DNA of 64,000 nt, taken from Antedon bifida. Lineage: Eukaryota; Echinodermata; Crinoidea; Comatulida; Antedonidae. Positions 22,001 through 34,600 of the stretch are shown here, piece by piece (within the stretch, counting starts at the first letter, position 1; each line of letters begins with the position of its first letter). The stretch covers positions 5,213,001 through 5,277,000 of the forward strand of contig OY727095.1 of assembly GCA_963402885.1 (NCBI GenBank). Reading direction: 5' to 3'. The translations under genes and the position numbers were made by a program. Below the pieces are notes generated by a model, which ran no database searches, had not been told where the DNA came from, and saw only the letters and a program-made list of their open reading frames with translations.

Positions 22001-23481
22001 GAATAAATATTGTGACATTAAAATGGCATATTAAACAAAAAATTTGAAAAAACTATTTTTTAGGGGAACAATATATCTTTAAATTGTAATTGTTTCTTTG
22101 AAATTAACAAGTATGTTCTTTTTAAATATTCTTTATATATATTATATTTCACAATACATATTTCAATTCTTTAGAATCTTTCATCATAACCTTTCTAAAG
22201 TTCGAAGAAAGCTGATATATTCAAATTTAATGTTATTGACTAATAAAATAAAATATAAAACATAGAATTAATATGAGCAAATATGACATATTTTTCTATT
22301 TTCTATATTCCTCTGTGATAAGTGTCTCTCAAGGTTACAGCGGCCACACGTTATTTTTTTTACAACTTTGGGAAAGAGATTTGTGTAATTTTGAAGCATT
22401 TAGAGCATCACAAATGCACCCTGGTGTTATGTTACGTTATGAATATTATATTTAACACGATCCAAGCTAATAATATATTTCACTACTTTTCTTTGAATCA
22501 AAATGGTTTCAAATTCGCATAAGCACGATCAAAGTAGCAAAACATAAATTTCATGCATGGTTGCCAGGAGATTTCTCATTTTAAGCCCTTTTTGATATGG
22601 AATATATAATTATACAATTATGATTTTTTTTTTCTATTTCAAGTTAAATCCAATATTTTGTTGAAGAATATTTAACGAAAAATATTTAATCTGCTAAATG
22701 ACTGATATTTTAAAGACATATTTTGCTTTTTTAATAATTGTTATGTAACTACTGCATTTCATATTATTAATAAACAATCTTGTGGATTTTCCTTAAGGAT
22801 TATGTTTTAGCTTACGAATCACTCTTTGAAATATTATTTTTAGAATATCTAGTAGTAGTAACAACAGCAATTCATCTTAACATAATTTCACATCCTTCGT
22901 CTACAAGACAATCGTCACAATAAGGCATGAAATTCAATTGTTGAATTAACCCAATTAAAAAACGTCTTATTAGTATTTGTACTGGCGTATCGGGTATTAA
23001 GAGAATGAGTTGAGTCTGTAAATTGAAAACTAACGCCATAAGCTGGCTAGGCAGGTTTACTTGATTAAACATCATGGCGTGGTATATTTACGTGTTAAAT
23101 GCCGCTCTAGTTGCAGAAATTGAATAGCTTTAGTGTTTAATATTACAGCCGTGTCCTTGTTCTGATGTTATTGGTGATAGGGTCAATTGAGATGTGTTCA
23201 TTCCAGGTGTAGGTACGTGTTTATGAATAAATTATAAAGTCACGCGAACCTACACACATATGTATAAATTATCACATACGCATATCTATGTACAGTACTT
23301 AAGTTTCCAGAAATATACAATCAAATGTTGACTACATTCCTGTTTGGTACAAATTGTTTAATTTTACGTAATTAAAGCGTCCAATGTTATCGTACTCACC
23401 TGAAATCGTCGCATATCCCGTGGATTTCCTGCATTCTTCAAACAATTCTGGTTACACTTCAAAAAGAATTTCAAAAAGAAT
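15973..23481 (-). CDS. EBF: COE/EBF transcription factor (Collier/Olf/EBF), last eight coding exons
   Basis: This is the C-terminal ~409 residues of a COE-family transcription factor, a nuclear DNA-binding regulator of neural, muscle or immune-type cell fates. Exons on the minus strand are 23481-23400, 21656-21536, 20803-20673, 20047-19832, 19223-19022, 18632-18453, 17871-17683 and 16082-15973, with every phase matching. In order they encode the end of the DNA-binding domain ([39 protein letters not shown]), the IPT/TIG domain ([20 protein letters not shown] to [13 protein letters not shown]), the helix-loop-helix ([35 protein letters not shown]) and a Ser/Pro/Gly-rich transactivation tail with [20 protein letters not shown]. 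Helix 2 is present once, as in invertebrates. The N-terminus and zinc knuckle are not in the window. The exact paralogue name cannot be assigned; most invertebrates have one gene. Confidence 0.95.
16083..17682 (-). other. COE/EBF intron
   Basis: This is AT-rich sequence without recognised repeats or credible reading frames. The open frame around 16198-16428 is chance level. Confidence 0.7.
17683..17871 (-). CDS. EBF: COE/EBF exon: transactivation tail, part 2
   Basis: The acceptor follows a long minus-strand pyrimidine tract and ends CTAGCAG; the donor is GTGAGG. The exon encodes [20 protein letters not shown], then [20 protein letters not shown] and [24 protein letters not shown] and [11 protein letters not shown] are family signatures. 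The open frame continues on both sides of the exon into intron, and that extension is not coding. Confidence 0.94.
17872..19021 (-). other. COE/EBF introns on either side of exon 18453-18632
   Basis: The intron 17872-18452 carries a long pyrimidine-rich tract on the minus strand just before the 17871 acceptor. Positions 18362-18420 contain a B-box-like GGGTTCATTCC that may be a SINE remnant. The intron 18633-19021 shows nothing notable. Confidence 0.6.
18453..18632 (-). CDS. EBF: COE/EBF exon: transactivation tail, part 1
   Basis: The exon is 180 bases between acceptor TTTGCCCAG and donor GTAAGT. It encodes [17 protein letters not shown], then a Ser/Gly-rich run and [15 protein letters not shown] and [11 protein letters not shown]. 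It aligns in order with the NGYG...NLGGSP...LNGS part of vertebrate EBFs. Confidence 0.92.
19022..19223 (-). CDS. EBF: COE/EBF exon: HLH helix 2 and start of tail
   Basis: Acceptor TTTTACAG and donor GTTTGT bound the exon. It begins [21 protein letters not shown], the single helix 2, then enters a low-conservation Pro/Ser linker ([30 protein letters not shown]). Only one copy of the ILKRAAD helix is present in the gene. Confidence 0.94.
19224..19831 (-). other. COE/EBF intron
   Basis: No feature was recognised apart from splice signals. It is AT-rich. Confidence 0.7.
19832..20047 (-). CDS. EBF: COE/EBF exon: rest of IPT/TIG and HLH helix 1
   Basis: This 72-codon exon has phase 0 at both ends, with acceptor TTGTTACAG and donor GTGAGT. 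It encodes [60 protein letters not shown] and ERLPK. The second half is helix 1 of the helix-loop-helix dimerisation domain. Confidence 0.96.
20048..20672 (-). other. COE/EBF intron
   Basis: No feature was recognised. The plus-strand open frame 20151-20417 lies wholly in the intron and is low-complexity. Confidence 0.7.
20673..20803 (-). CDS. EBF: COE/EBF exon: first part of IPT/TIG domain
   Basis: Acceptor TTTTCAG and donor GTAATT bound 131 bases encoding [37 protein letters not shown] and TMIVWSE. This is the immunoglobulin-like IPT/TIG fold that supports dimerisation. It is one of the best conserved parts of the protein. Confidence 0.95.
21016..21462 (-). other. 148-residue open frame inside a COE/EBF intron, function unknown
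   Basis: One minus-strand frame stays open for 148 codons between the exons at 21536 and 20803. Its first half is hydrophobic and AT-driven. Its second half is of mixed composition with [19 protein letters not shown], a Gln-rich CLQQQSQSL and a stretch through [10 protein letters not shown]. It has no obvious splice acceptor in frame and matches no family I know. It could be a retained-intron product, a decayed insertion or chance. Confidence 0.2.
21536..21656 (-). CDS. EBF: COE/EBF exon: [30 protein letters not shown]
   Basis: The exon lies between acceptor TGTGTAG and donor GTAAGT. It encodes the last beta strands of the DNA-binding domain and the basic segment SKHGRRARR that serves as nuclear localisation and DNA contact in the family. 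It ends one base into a codon that completes as Ala, so DPSEG joins directly to ATPCIKAIS. Vertebrate transcripts can carry a short extra segment at this junction. Confidence 0.95.
21657..23399 (-). other. COE/EBF intron containing a MITE
   Basis: This intron contains the second copy of the TTAAAGAT-ATTGTCC MITE at 21816-22082. The remaining sequence is AT-rich, with short open frames on both strands that I judge to be chance. Confidence 0.7.
21816..22082. mobile_element. MITE, TTAAAGAT-ATTGTCC family, copy 2
   Basis: The left end TTAAAGATGTATTGTCCTCC and right end GGGGAACAATATATCTTTAA are imperfect inverted repeats around 267 bases. The interior is alignable with copies 1 and 3 (for example TTTTAATAAAGTTATTTGCT and TTTTTTCAGGTGAAATA). 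It is more diverged at its termini than the other two copies. Confidence 0.8.
23400..23481 (-). CDS. EBF: COE/EBF exon: end of DNA-binding domain (FFLKFFLK)
   Basis: The minus-strand acceptor TTTTTCAG precedes 23481 and the donor GTGAGT follows 23400. The exon starts with one base completing a split codon (Arg in relatives) and encodes [13 protein letters not shown] and [13 protein letters not shown], which is essentially invariant in COE proteins. No exon that could precede it was found in the remaining 40 kb. Confidence 0.95.
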
Positions 23482-26400
23482 CTGAAAAATATAAACAATG
23501 TAGAATTGAGTATACAGTATAAATATAAATTTTTTAAAAAGATTTATTAAAAAATTTAAATTAACATTATGTAATAAAAAGTAAAATCTTTGATTGAAAA
23601 CTAGTACTGTTAACACATTTTTATTTTGCAATTTTTTCTCAACTTACTAAAAACAATAGTTGTGATTAAAATCAGGAAAACAAAGATAATACAGCGATAG
23701 ACTTTGTAGCCTAATAACAATAATTTAAGAAATATAGTGAAAATCACACGCAGGAAATAACATACATCTTTGAATACGAGAAACCTATGAATAAATATGC
23801 ATATATAAATGACAAGCAAAAGAGCGTTCTCATAACTTTATCGGCCAATTTACTACTTCGGTCAATTGACAACCGGTCAATCGGGATAAATGAAAATTTA
23901 GAGCTGACTTTAAATAGCTGGATAGTATTCTAATAAGAGTGGTATTCAAAGTGATCGTGTTTAGTCAATGTCTCACTTGTCATAAGGTATAATATTAAAT
24001 AATCAACATGGGAATATATCTTATTGAATCTGATAAGAAAGGATAAACAACAAGTACAGGTCACTTTATGGCTGACCGGCGGCGGTCAAACCTGCTTCTA
24101 GCTATCGTATCAAATTGATGACACTAGGGTAAACAATAATTGACTTCTTTTATTATGGTTACTGATATTATTATGGTTATTTGATATTAAATTACTTCAT
24201 AATATTATTAGCACAATATGGTCTTTTGTCATTAAAATTAGATGAAGAATAAAATAACAACAAAAATCATCTAATATCATCTAGTGCTAGTGGAGACAAT
24301 CTGATTTATATTCAAGTAAATATTTTTATCTGCGGAGTTTCAAATTTTAAATCGCCTCTTTTGGACAAAATAATGACATTAATCTGGAAAAATGTGTTTC
24401 TTGTGATGAAACCCGACAATAAGAATGTGTTTCATGAAAGTACATGCTTATATTTATCATACTTACTCATATTACAAAATATAAATATGTAAACCATATA
24501 CATTTCCGCTATTAATAAATTTAATCATTTTTATATTATTACACCACAAATAAGGATAAGGACTTTTTTGGTTGTCCAGCAAATTGCGATTTCTAATTGC
24601 GTTTGATTATACAAATATTGTGCATTATCAGTGCGTAATTGCTTGTTTTTCTTTGACACATCTGAATTACACGAGCAGAAAAGATCTAACCTTAACCCAA
24701 TTTACTATTGCTACAATTTTATTTTCTTTACATTGGTTGATGACCTGATAAGGTAACATGATCGTCGCTAGCTAGCTTCTAAATGTCATAAAAGCAAAAA
24801 CATAATTTGATCATATTTAATACATTTCTCCAGTTTCATTCTTCCTAAAACACACACCCCTACAGCAAATTACCTCGTACATTAACGTGTCGGTGAAACG
24901 GATCGAGTTACGTTGAGCTAATCTTCTTGTGGATTAGCTATTGAGTGTTATAAAAGGAGAGATCGAAAGACGCAAGATCACCGGACTCGAAAATTAGATA
25001 TCAATACCTAATAAAAACCCAATGTACTCGATATCTTATAATTTCTAATTATCCAATTATCTGTGAATTAGATATTATAAAGAATGTGTATATTGCAGAT
25101 ACTACATTCAATGGTTATCTTTACATGCCTGGTCGTCGCAAGGCTAATGCGAGCTAATGTTTTAGCCTTAAGCAACATTGTTCATCAATGGAGAAAGAAA
25201 ATCTTTGAGAGACAGCCTAAGGCAGTGTCTATATCCCTATTACGTTATATATATCCCTTAATCAAATCTCTTATCCATTCAACTCTCGTATACATACTAC
25301 ACACTTGATTATTATCTTTCAATCTCGCGCTCCAGATGGCTCAGTATGCATTAGTCTACTATACAGTGCTTTATGTGTTAATATCGACTCGTTGCCGAGG
25401 CTCTCTGAATGGATTCACTATTGTAATAAAAGCTCAAACTCATATTATGATAACAACCTTAGATTTTAAGTGAGAAAAGAAACTTTCTGTCAGCTTTGTT
25501 TTCATTTTTAATATTCATAATATAAGAATTATTGTAAATGAACAACAAAATCATTGCATATAAACTTTCATTGCGATTTCTCAACTTACATTCATAAAAA
25601 AATAACTTGATTTTATACGAACAAATTAGAATTTATAATTCGCAACGTGACACCGGTTTAATTTGTTTACAGTTTTGTATTTGTTTTATTTAATTTATTT
25701 TATTATCACCAGTGAATATTTTAGCCATGGCAATAAAACAAATCGAAAAAAAAATATACTCAGACACATAAAATAACTAGAACAAATTTTACGAAAATGA
25801 AAAGATTAACGAAATTACTATTTGCCGTTCAAGAGTGTCAGTAGTCAGTAATCAGACCTTAATTCACAATTATAAGAAGATAAATATGAGAAGAAAATGA
25901 TGTTTCTTTTTGGTTTATAATTCCATTTTCTAGTTGATTTGGTCTTCTTTTGTTTGTAATATACCAAGCATTGGAACGCCTCAGGTGTCTGGCTTTCTAA
26001 TCAGAGCAAATCTAATGAAACAAAGTAATTAAAATCTGAATTTCACATCTAACGGGCATTTTGTAATTAAACACAACGATTGAAAGTGACTTGAAAAATA
26101 AAATATCATTGCTTCTTCAATACAAAACACTGATATTGTTATTGGCGAATTTGATACGTTTGTTTAAAAATAAAAATACAGATTCTGCGTAACATATTGG
26201 ACTTTTTTTCAGTCAATAAGAATAAAGTGCTCCTTCCAACCTAATAATAAGTAATATTAAATAATCATTACACTTAATCACTAAAATTATTCAATTACTA
26301 CTTTTAGACTACGGTGAATAACAAAATAAAGATATTTATATTTACATTATCAAACAATATTAATCTGTTATTATTATTTATTTGTATTGTTTTATATGAT

Positions 26401-28489
26401 CTTGTTAAAATTATTTTATTATACTAGTATTATAAATCTTAATCCAAATTTACTAAATATTAAATAAGACAAACTTACTGATGGAAACTTTTACAAGAAT
26501 TGAAACACAATTGCAACACAAACTAGACCTAAAAACATTCAAAGTTATCTACATTCTAACATGTTTTTATGGCAGATGGTGTCCTTAATTATTTACTCTG
26601 TATACAAGGTGTGTCTGGTTGCTCTACGACTTTCTAAAATCAATAATAAGTTTGTTTAGTATACTATTGGTTACATAGTCATTACTATACATTAATAGTT
26701 CTTCCAATTTTCAAAATTTCCCTATCTTTAGATATCACGTTAAACGCCTCAGGTGAAACTTAACTACAGAATCAATTCTTCTATAATTCAGTTGATTAGG
26801 AGTAAGCAAACAGAATTCTGAATAGATCAATTAGTTTATAATGAACCGGCGGGCTTGCAAACAACTTCAGGATAAAATATTGAGCTGTATAGAATTAAAA
26901 ATAAACACACTAGCAGCAAATATATTTTGAAAGGTCTCAAAACAAACAAAACTTTAATGAAAATAGTTAGTTCCATTTTAGTAACCAAATAATATTATAC
27001 CATTAATTTACATTGGTAATTTCATGGCGTTTGTATTGAAGACTGTAAACAGTTGGAACAGCCTAACAGAAAGATATTCTAATGATAAATATTTCTTTAA
27101 TAGTAAATGTCATTTATAATTAATTGTCTTGTGTATAATAATATTTAAAATAATATAATAATAATTATTATTATTACATAGTAATTAATGTTGTCACCAT
27201 TCGTTTCATAGTTTCTTTTACAAATTTTAAATTAACATTATTTTGTGAAAGTTGCGTTCACATTGTGCGAATCTTGTTAAAGGAACATTTTTATTGTCTG
27301 TATTGTTTGTAAGTTAACGTGTGAACACACACTGAAACATATAAATCCTTGATACATATACCTTGCAGTGCTTTGTACATTTTAATGTGTTACAATAATG
27401 TTTTCTACTTTATCAAGTTACAATGGTATCTACTACTACAATTGCAGGGATGTTCACAAGTCTACAGCCTGGCGCCATTTCAATGTGTCGACACAAAGTC
27501 GCGGAAATTTACAGGATGATCATCAATGAAGAAATACTCATGAAATGCATCATAAATACTGCAAATTATAAGCATGGCTCAATGAAAAATACTCATTATA
27601 ACCACAAGGTTATAAACCCCAGTTTAAGTGTAGAATTTCGTTGGCAAATGTGTTGATGACAACACTCTGCAGCGTCACAATTGAAACAATCTCTTAGTAC
27701 ATGTGCACTTCATCACCTTTTAAGTTATTTTTAGTTTCAATAAAGTGTACTCTACCTATATTTTGTTCTCATGTACTTCAATTTAGCAGACATTTTTGTT
27801 AATCTACAATTAATACATAGGTTTTAGTGTAAAATAGTACACCTACAGTATCGTCTATTCTATACATTATTAGAAACTTTTTATACTGTTGACATTATGT
27901 ACTGCTTTAAGTTATCCAAAACAAACAATTGTTGTTTTTTTTGCTTGGACACACACATTTATCATTCCAACCCTCAATAATACTGTAAAACAACTCAATA
28001 ACAGCATTAAGATTATTGAATTATTGCATCAACTTTAAAAATTGGACTACAACTGGGAAATGGAAGTTGTTATTTTCATCACTTAGTATCTTGAATAGCA
28101 TTCCCTATCTACAGTTTAAAGCACATTGGCAATAATTGTATTGAGTAAAAGATACAATAGCAAGGTATAAAGCAATACTCAACATACTAACTACAAATAG
28201 TTAATGGTATGGAACAAGCAGTCGACCCAGGAGAGTTTGCCGTTTCGCTAGCTTGCCTTTACAAGTCAGTATCGCATGGGCGCGAACCGAAGCAATCACA
28301 AAGATTCATCAATAATTCAAGCTTCGTCATCTTGCTCGAACGGCTCAAGTGTAACAGTGAATTAGACGGGTTTTCGTTTCGGCAGTGTGGGGAAAGAAGC
28401 CGATTCGATTCCCCAAGGATAACAATCTGAAATAAGTAATCTAGTCACTGTAAGATTACTGATGGAAAAATAAGTTAGTGGTTATTCAC
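23482..28489. other. Probable large COE/EBF intron, first part
   Basis: No recognised gene. The sequence is AT-rich, with a GC-richer island at about 24860-24990 and another at 28205-28430 that includes GATTCGATTCC, close to a B box. The island on the minus strand stays open for about 72 codons, but I cannot name a product. Confidence 0.5.
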
Positions 28490-28615
28490 CTGAACAGTAA
28501 GGTCAGGGTTCTTTCTACCATCTTCAATACCTGATTCTCCGCCGCCGACGAGCTGGTAGTAGATGCAAATTACAATTTGTACTTTTTTCTCACTTTTTAA
28601 CGCGGTTGACTTTGA
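28490..28615 (-). other. Exon-like 42-codon open segment, unidentified
   Basis: On the minus strand a good acceptor (CTTATTACAG) is followed by exactly 42 open codons and a donor CAG|GTGAAT, phase 0 at both ends. The peptide begins SKSTALKSEKKVQIVICIYY and ends EDGRKNPDLTVQ. It is GC-richer than its surroundings. Its phase does not allow direct splicing to the COE exon at 23481, which needs two preceding bases, and it does not match the COE domain expected upstream. It may belong to a nested gene or be chance. Confidence 0.25.
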
Positions 28616-31600
28616 CTGTAATAAGTATATTCAAAATCTCACTATCACTATAACCAGAGATTTAAATTATTTATTTAGGTGATTTTAGAAAGGTGTCATT
28701 GTTACAAATTTTAATTATTTGTGATTTTTCTAATCAAATCGTATATTTATACTCCATTTCATTTGCAACGATCTAGGAACTTTTTTTTTTCTAACTAGCC
28801 TCTTTTCTAGCTAGCCTCTTTGTCTACACACTCGTACATAATGATGATTAGCTTAACAACGCAATAATAAAAAGATAATTTTAAAATGCTAGAAATGATA
28901 TGAAATGCATCCAAAGGAGGGTCAGAATTAGTAGAAAATGACGCAGCAAATCAGACATGATTTACATAGATTAAATGACGGCCAATTCTTTTGAAATATC
29001 AAGTCATTTATGAAATTCCTCAGCACCAATGTGTTATGTAATTTGTTACAAATATATCCTTTGTTTAAAAAGTTGTGAATAGTTCCACTAATTTCTCTCA
29101 TTTTCATTGTGCGACTTTTCTAATATTACACAAACCTTTAAGTCTAAATTAATGGCATATTTATTCTGTCCGTGTATGCACATAATGATCACTACATTGT
29201 TTCACCAACAGAAAAATACATGTCATCACATTTCAGTCCTTTTTTGTTCGAATTCATTTTAAAATTATAAACTGCTTGATGAAAACACTTCCTCTGTCCT
29301 TTAACCAAGACAGTGGGGAAATGTCGTTTGTGTTTGGTCTCCTAGCAACTAACACTGACATTAATACCAGGATTTAACATTTATACAAAATTAAATTACG
29401 CTCACTTCAAATTCATTTTTAAAAATGTTTTATTTAAATATTATTCTGTAAAAGATCACAATGAGTGTATACTTTTAATGATTTTTTGTTATTATCAAGT
29501 CTTCCTTCCTCGATTATAAAATAGAAAACAAATAAATGTTTGTAAAATGAACATAGTTATCAAGGAAATAAAGCTAACGAACAGTGTCAACAAGTTTACA
29601 ACCAGAACAACTGCAAAAATTGTTTTTGACGGAAATCATACAAGTTATCGAGCGTAACATTCCTACATACAATACATGCTAATAATTTCCTGCTTGTTTC
29701 AGAAGCTACAAAATAAATGAACTAATGAATTGTCAACGAGCGATGTTTTGGTCAACATTAACTAATGGTCAAATGTATTTATTTCACATTAAATTTCTTA
29801 CAGACAATTAAATAATATAAAACAAACATGATAAAAAATGTATAATTGAATATAAATAACATTACAAACAATCTTTTGTATTAAGAGAAGAAAGTAGAAA
29901 ATTCCACCAAGAGAAAAATATTATTAAAAATGAATTAATTTAAAATAATGATTTACTGAATCTTGGAGAAAACTACCGTAAACCGACTGAAATATTTAAA
30001 ATTAAAATAAATATTTAAAATACTTTTTAAACATAAATATAAATTTAAAATACAGTAATTCTGTTGACCTATTTTGAGCTATAATAAATATTTCCCCCTT
30101 GTTCTTGAAACTTCAAAAAAATAATCATAAACTCTGAAATAATCAAAATTGCTATAAATAGACATGAAATGGTTTTCTTTATGTCAAACATAGAAGCCAC
30201 ATTCCTGTTTATTTATCTTCTATTAAATTATGTTGACAAGTCAATAATTTTCCTCCAAAGATTTCTGAAGCATTCTTTGTTCCCAAAGTGAAATTGGAAT
30301 TTGAAAAGTAAAAAAAACGAATCCGTCTTTGGGGTTTATTTTACCAAAATTACAAATAACCCAGTTCTATTTATTTTGAGGTATTCCCTTCATTATCATA
30401 TAAATCTTTAATAAATCGTCTTCAGAATCGTTTTATTGAAAACATGAAGACTACAGACAGATGCAGGGCTTTTCTACCGTTGTGAAATACATAAAGGTTT
30501 ATTTGCGGTCAGAGGTTTTTTTTAAGTTAGCAATGAAATGCATTCTGCGTAACCTCATTTTCTGCCTTTACGTTTGAACAAGCGTTTGAGTCTGTTGAAT
30601 GGAATGAAAAAGAGTAAATTTGCACAAACAAGACCTACTTAGCACCTCCAAGCGATCACACTGTAACCGTATACATTCTCTTCATATAGGTATAACATTA
30701 ACAAAGCAACAGGAATATATTAATGAAAGCTCTACAAACATGTTTAAACCACAATATAATTTCCTCCTTACATTTTTTTAAAACTCACAAGATTTTATAC
30801 CAAATTTTGTTTTATACCTAGAGAATACTAAAAATAGAAATTACTTTATAAAATCATAATAAATAATGGTAAAATGGACAAAATTAGATAGTCATCATGT
30901 TACTAATCAATCAAATGTAGGCCAGTGGAGTGTTCCATAGAAGAGCAAAAAATAGACATACAGTACTACAGCAAAGCTATACATAAAAACAAAAAAACGT
31001 AATATTGCCTGTGGAAGATAATACATATTTCCATCAAAGCGGAAAAAATATTTTTTATTTTTTAAATCGTTGCATCGTTATAATAGTAATACACCACTTG
31101 CGATTGAATTTAGCTAAAAGAAACTATAATCAGCCAACAAAATTCTGATTGTAGCCCAAGAGGCAATACTCCCTCTCTAGGCCTGTGTATGGTACTACAC
31201 TGTATTTGATGTATCATGTTACAGACTGGAATAAAATGGGTTAAACAATATCCATAATAACGTGTAATAATTTGGTCAATTACATACCTTGTTCAAACAA
31301 GTGGTCAGATTGAAGTGACCGATTCAAGTGGATGGTCAAACAGAGTATTTATAGAACAATTGGCCTGATTTTGTTACCGCTTGTTCGCAAATATTGTTGA
31401 ATTTGTTCAATAAAAATACACCCACACTTGAGACATGTAGGTTTGTGTATCAATTCAAAGTAAATATAGCTGCTCTAGCCACCCATGTCTGCTATTATTA
31501 GACATTATTTAATTATTATGTTAATTGAGGTTCCAATTAGCTTTCTTGGGAATTTGACAAGGGTATAATAATTTATAAAATAAAATATGGCACTGAATAC

Positions 31601-34600
31601 AGGCTTTCATAAAATTATTTTTTATTGAGGATAACATTATGTACGGTAATAAAATAAGAGAGTTAATACTGTCTTATTATTAAGAAGCAGACTAAACAAT
31701 GTAAGCAAAGAAGGCAACTAGCTTCTAAGTATAGTGAGACAAGAGATATTCTATACAATGAATATGTGTGGCAAAATAATATTCTTTTCTTGTTTAAAAA
31801 AAGCTATAGCAGAATCACAAAGTAATCCTAAAAGCATTTTGCTACTCAAACAAAGAAAGTATTGCAATTGGTTAAGAATGGCCATAAATATTAAAATGAT
31901 AAGCCAAAAATTTGTCTAATGGCAACCATAAACAAACACGGTAACAGATTGCTGCGTAACATTGCCTATTATCTACGCAAAAGGTTGCGGATACTTCAAA
32001 GTATGGAGGACAATACTTTGTGAGAAAACGGTTGAGAAATGATGCGTAACCATACCTTGTATCTAATGTTGTCAACACTCCAATAAAAGGAGAATTCAAA
32101 TCAGCTCCCTAATGATTTGACTCAAAAATATTTACAACAAAATATAATTACAATGATGTTGATGAATAGCTATAAGCTAAGTCTTGGTCACTTGTTTTTT
32201 ATAGTTTAGCTAATCTAGTATAACAAAGTCATATATATAATAATACAATAATGTTGATATTAAAAACAAAACTTCTAGGGAAAACATTAATATACAGTAA
32301 ATAAAAAAAAATAAAGAAACAACGAAAAAAAAAAAAACCAAGATGGTAAGTATTAAAATACCTATCTAGAATGTTTACAACAAAAAAAACCAATTAAACT
32401 TGCTTTTCTGATTTTCCTTAGTTTACAGTTAATGTTAACAATATAAATATTCATAATCATGGGGTATTTTCAACTTGTCCATGAATAAACTTACTATTAC
32501 ATAATTCAAAGTAATCCTATTAAGTACTTATGATATAAAAGAAATAGGATTTTGAAATTAATAACTTCCAATTATATTATTTCATCATGAACGACCTAAA
32601 ATTTGGCCACATTCTGGCGCCAGTTGTAGAAACGAAATAAAAGAGAGTAGAGACGAAACGTACGGCGGAAGAATGGTACGCTAATTGTGCTACGATTTGT
32701 GATTATTCTTTTGGGTATTGAGGCTAACCGTTGGGAATGCTATGCTAAACCACTGTGTAGATATTTACTGTATTTAATGAGCGTATTCAATAGGACAATC
32801 CATCTAGATTAGACTTACATCAAATGACACAGGCTAACATTGTAAGTGATATACTGTATATAACGATATATAAATCCCAGTAAAACGACAACTCGATGTA
32901 TGAAGTGCAACTTGTGACAAATGATGTACCTCAAAATTTAAAAAGTATAAATAACATTACGGGTATGGTCTCTTTTCTGTCAATAAGTTTATTAGAATAC
33001 CTTCATATTCAGATATGAACTATCAAAAGACCAAAAAGTAGGTCCGAATTTGCTTGAATTTGTTTTAATTGGTATCAAATTTTTGTTAGACCACCTGTTC
33101 TAAGTCACCACCAAAGCGTTTAAATGAAACCTACTAGTTTATAAACAGAACATTCATTTAAAAAGCATGGAAAACTTTCTCGATATAGGAACTTTGTAAT
33201 AGTATCGTACTGATTAGGTAAATCACTCACCCATGCTTGAAATAAAATGGCCCAAGGAGAAAATAGACCAGTAGAACTGAGTGATTTATTGAGTTTAGTG
33301 GAGAAAAGTTTGTTTCATTAAATGTAAATAATACACACATCAAAGGATGCTACTTAAATTAAGTACTATGAACCTTTTAAGTACAAAAGGTGTAACATGG
33401 CCCTTGATATCAGATATAGGCAAAAAAAACCTGTTATAAATTTAAAAGTATGAAGATGTATCAACTAATTATTTTTACAATACCAAATTAGGGTAGTGTA
33501 CTTTTATGATTGGGTTGCCGTGGAAATTAAACCCGACTTGAAAGACCATTTGCTTGTCAACAGTTCTGGCCAAAATGCTGAGAACTTAATAGTCAAATTT
33601 GTTGAAAAGTTTTGATGTATAAATTGTAGAGGTCAAGGAATCGATCTACTTTTTTAATCTTAATAAAATAAAGTTATGCATGAGAAAAGACGTTAAAACT
33701 ATGAATATATATGGAGCACAGCACTAGTAGGTGGATATTCCTTATTTTTCAAAACCTATACAAATTTGAAAATTATAATTATTAATGTCAAATATTTAAT
33801 GACAAAATATTGATTACCAATAGAATGATTTAAGAACCACCTTACTGCTTTGTAAGTCTTCCAGACGACAGAAACCTGGAAGTTATGACCTTACAAAGAT
33901 CATGCTAATATAAAATGAATTCCAACAAAAATTATAGGGTTTTTGATCAGGATCTCAAATGCACCCATTAACAAAGTTGAACAAATTTGAAAAACAGAAT
34001 GGCAGACCTCTGACCTCATTAAACCCTGAGGAATTTCGCTAGTACAAGGCCGGTTGAGATGCAGGAGAAAATTTATGTACACTTGTTAGTATTTTTATGT
34101 GGTAGTTTGAGTGTTTGGATGACTCTAGCAGATGTATTCTGCAGATTCTGGCTCCACTCTGTCTGTAACTCATCCTTCTCCATTGAAAATGATACTCCAA
34201 TCAAGTCATCACAATTTCGGGAGGCTAAGGGGTCAATTTTATTTGGCGGTGAACATTTAAAAATCATGTTTTACTATAAGAGTCCCTAGCGGCTTCAATA
34301 AAATTCAGTTTTTAATATCCCCTCCAACTAAATTTATTGATATTAGTTTATTACCATTTTTTTTTTTCTACTTTGATGGAAAAATAAAATAAAAATCTTC
34401 AAATGATACGGAAATTATTCATAAAAATGATAGTGTAATAATTATTGACAAATATTTAGGAGAAAATGAAAAAAATACTTGAATTGAAGTATCTGAAGGG
34501 AAAAAAATGGCTCGTAACTTGGAGATACAGAACAAGGACTGAGATATGAAAGAAGGGGATGAAGAAATCTATGTTTAATGGTAAGTCTAGAAAGTTACAT

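Noticed and set aside
24880..24990. Possible COE exon with donor GTAATT on the minus strand
   Set aside because: The peptide before the donor (RNSIRFTDTLMYE) does not match the COE domain expected there, and no acceptor precedes it.
28490..28615. Upstream COE coding exon
   Set aside because: Phase is incompatible with the exon at 23481, and the peptide lacks the zinc-knuckle cysteines or any clear COE alignment. It is kept only as an unidentified exon-like segment.
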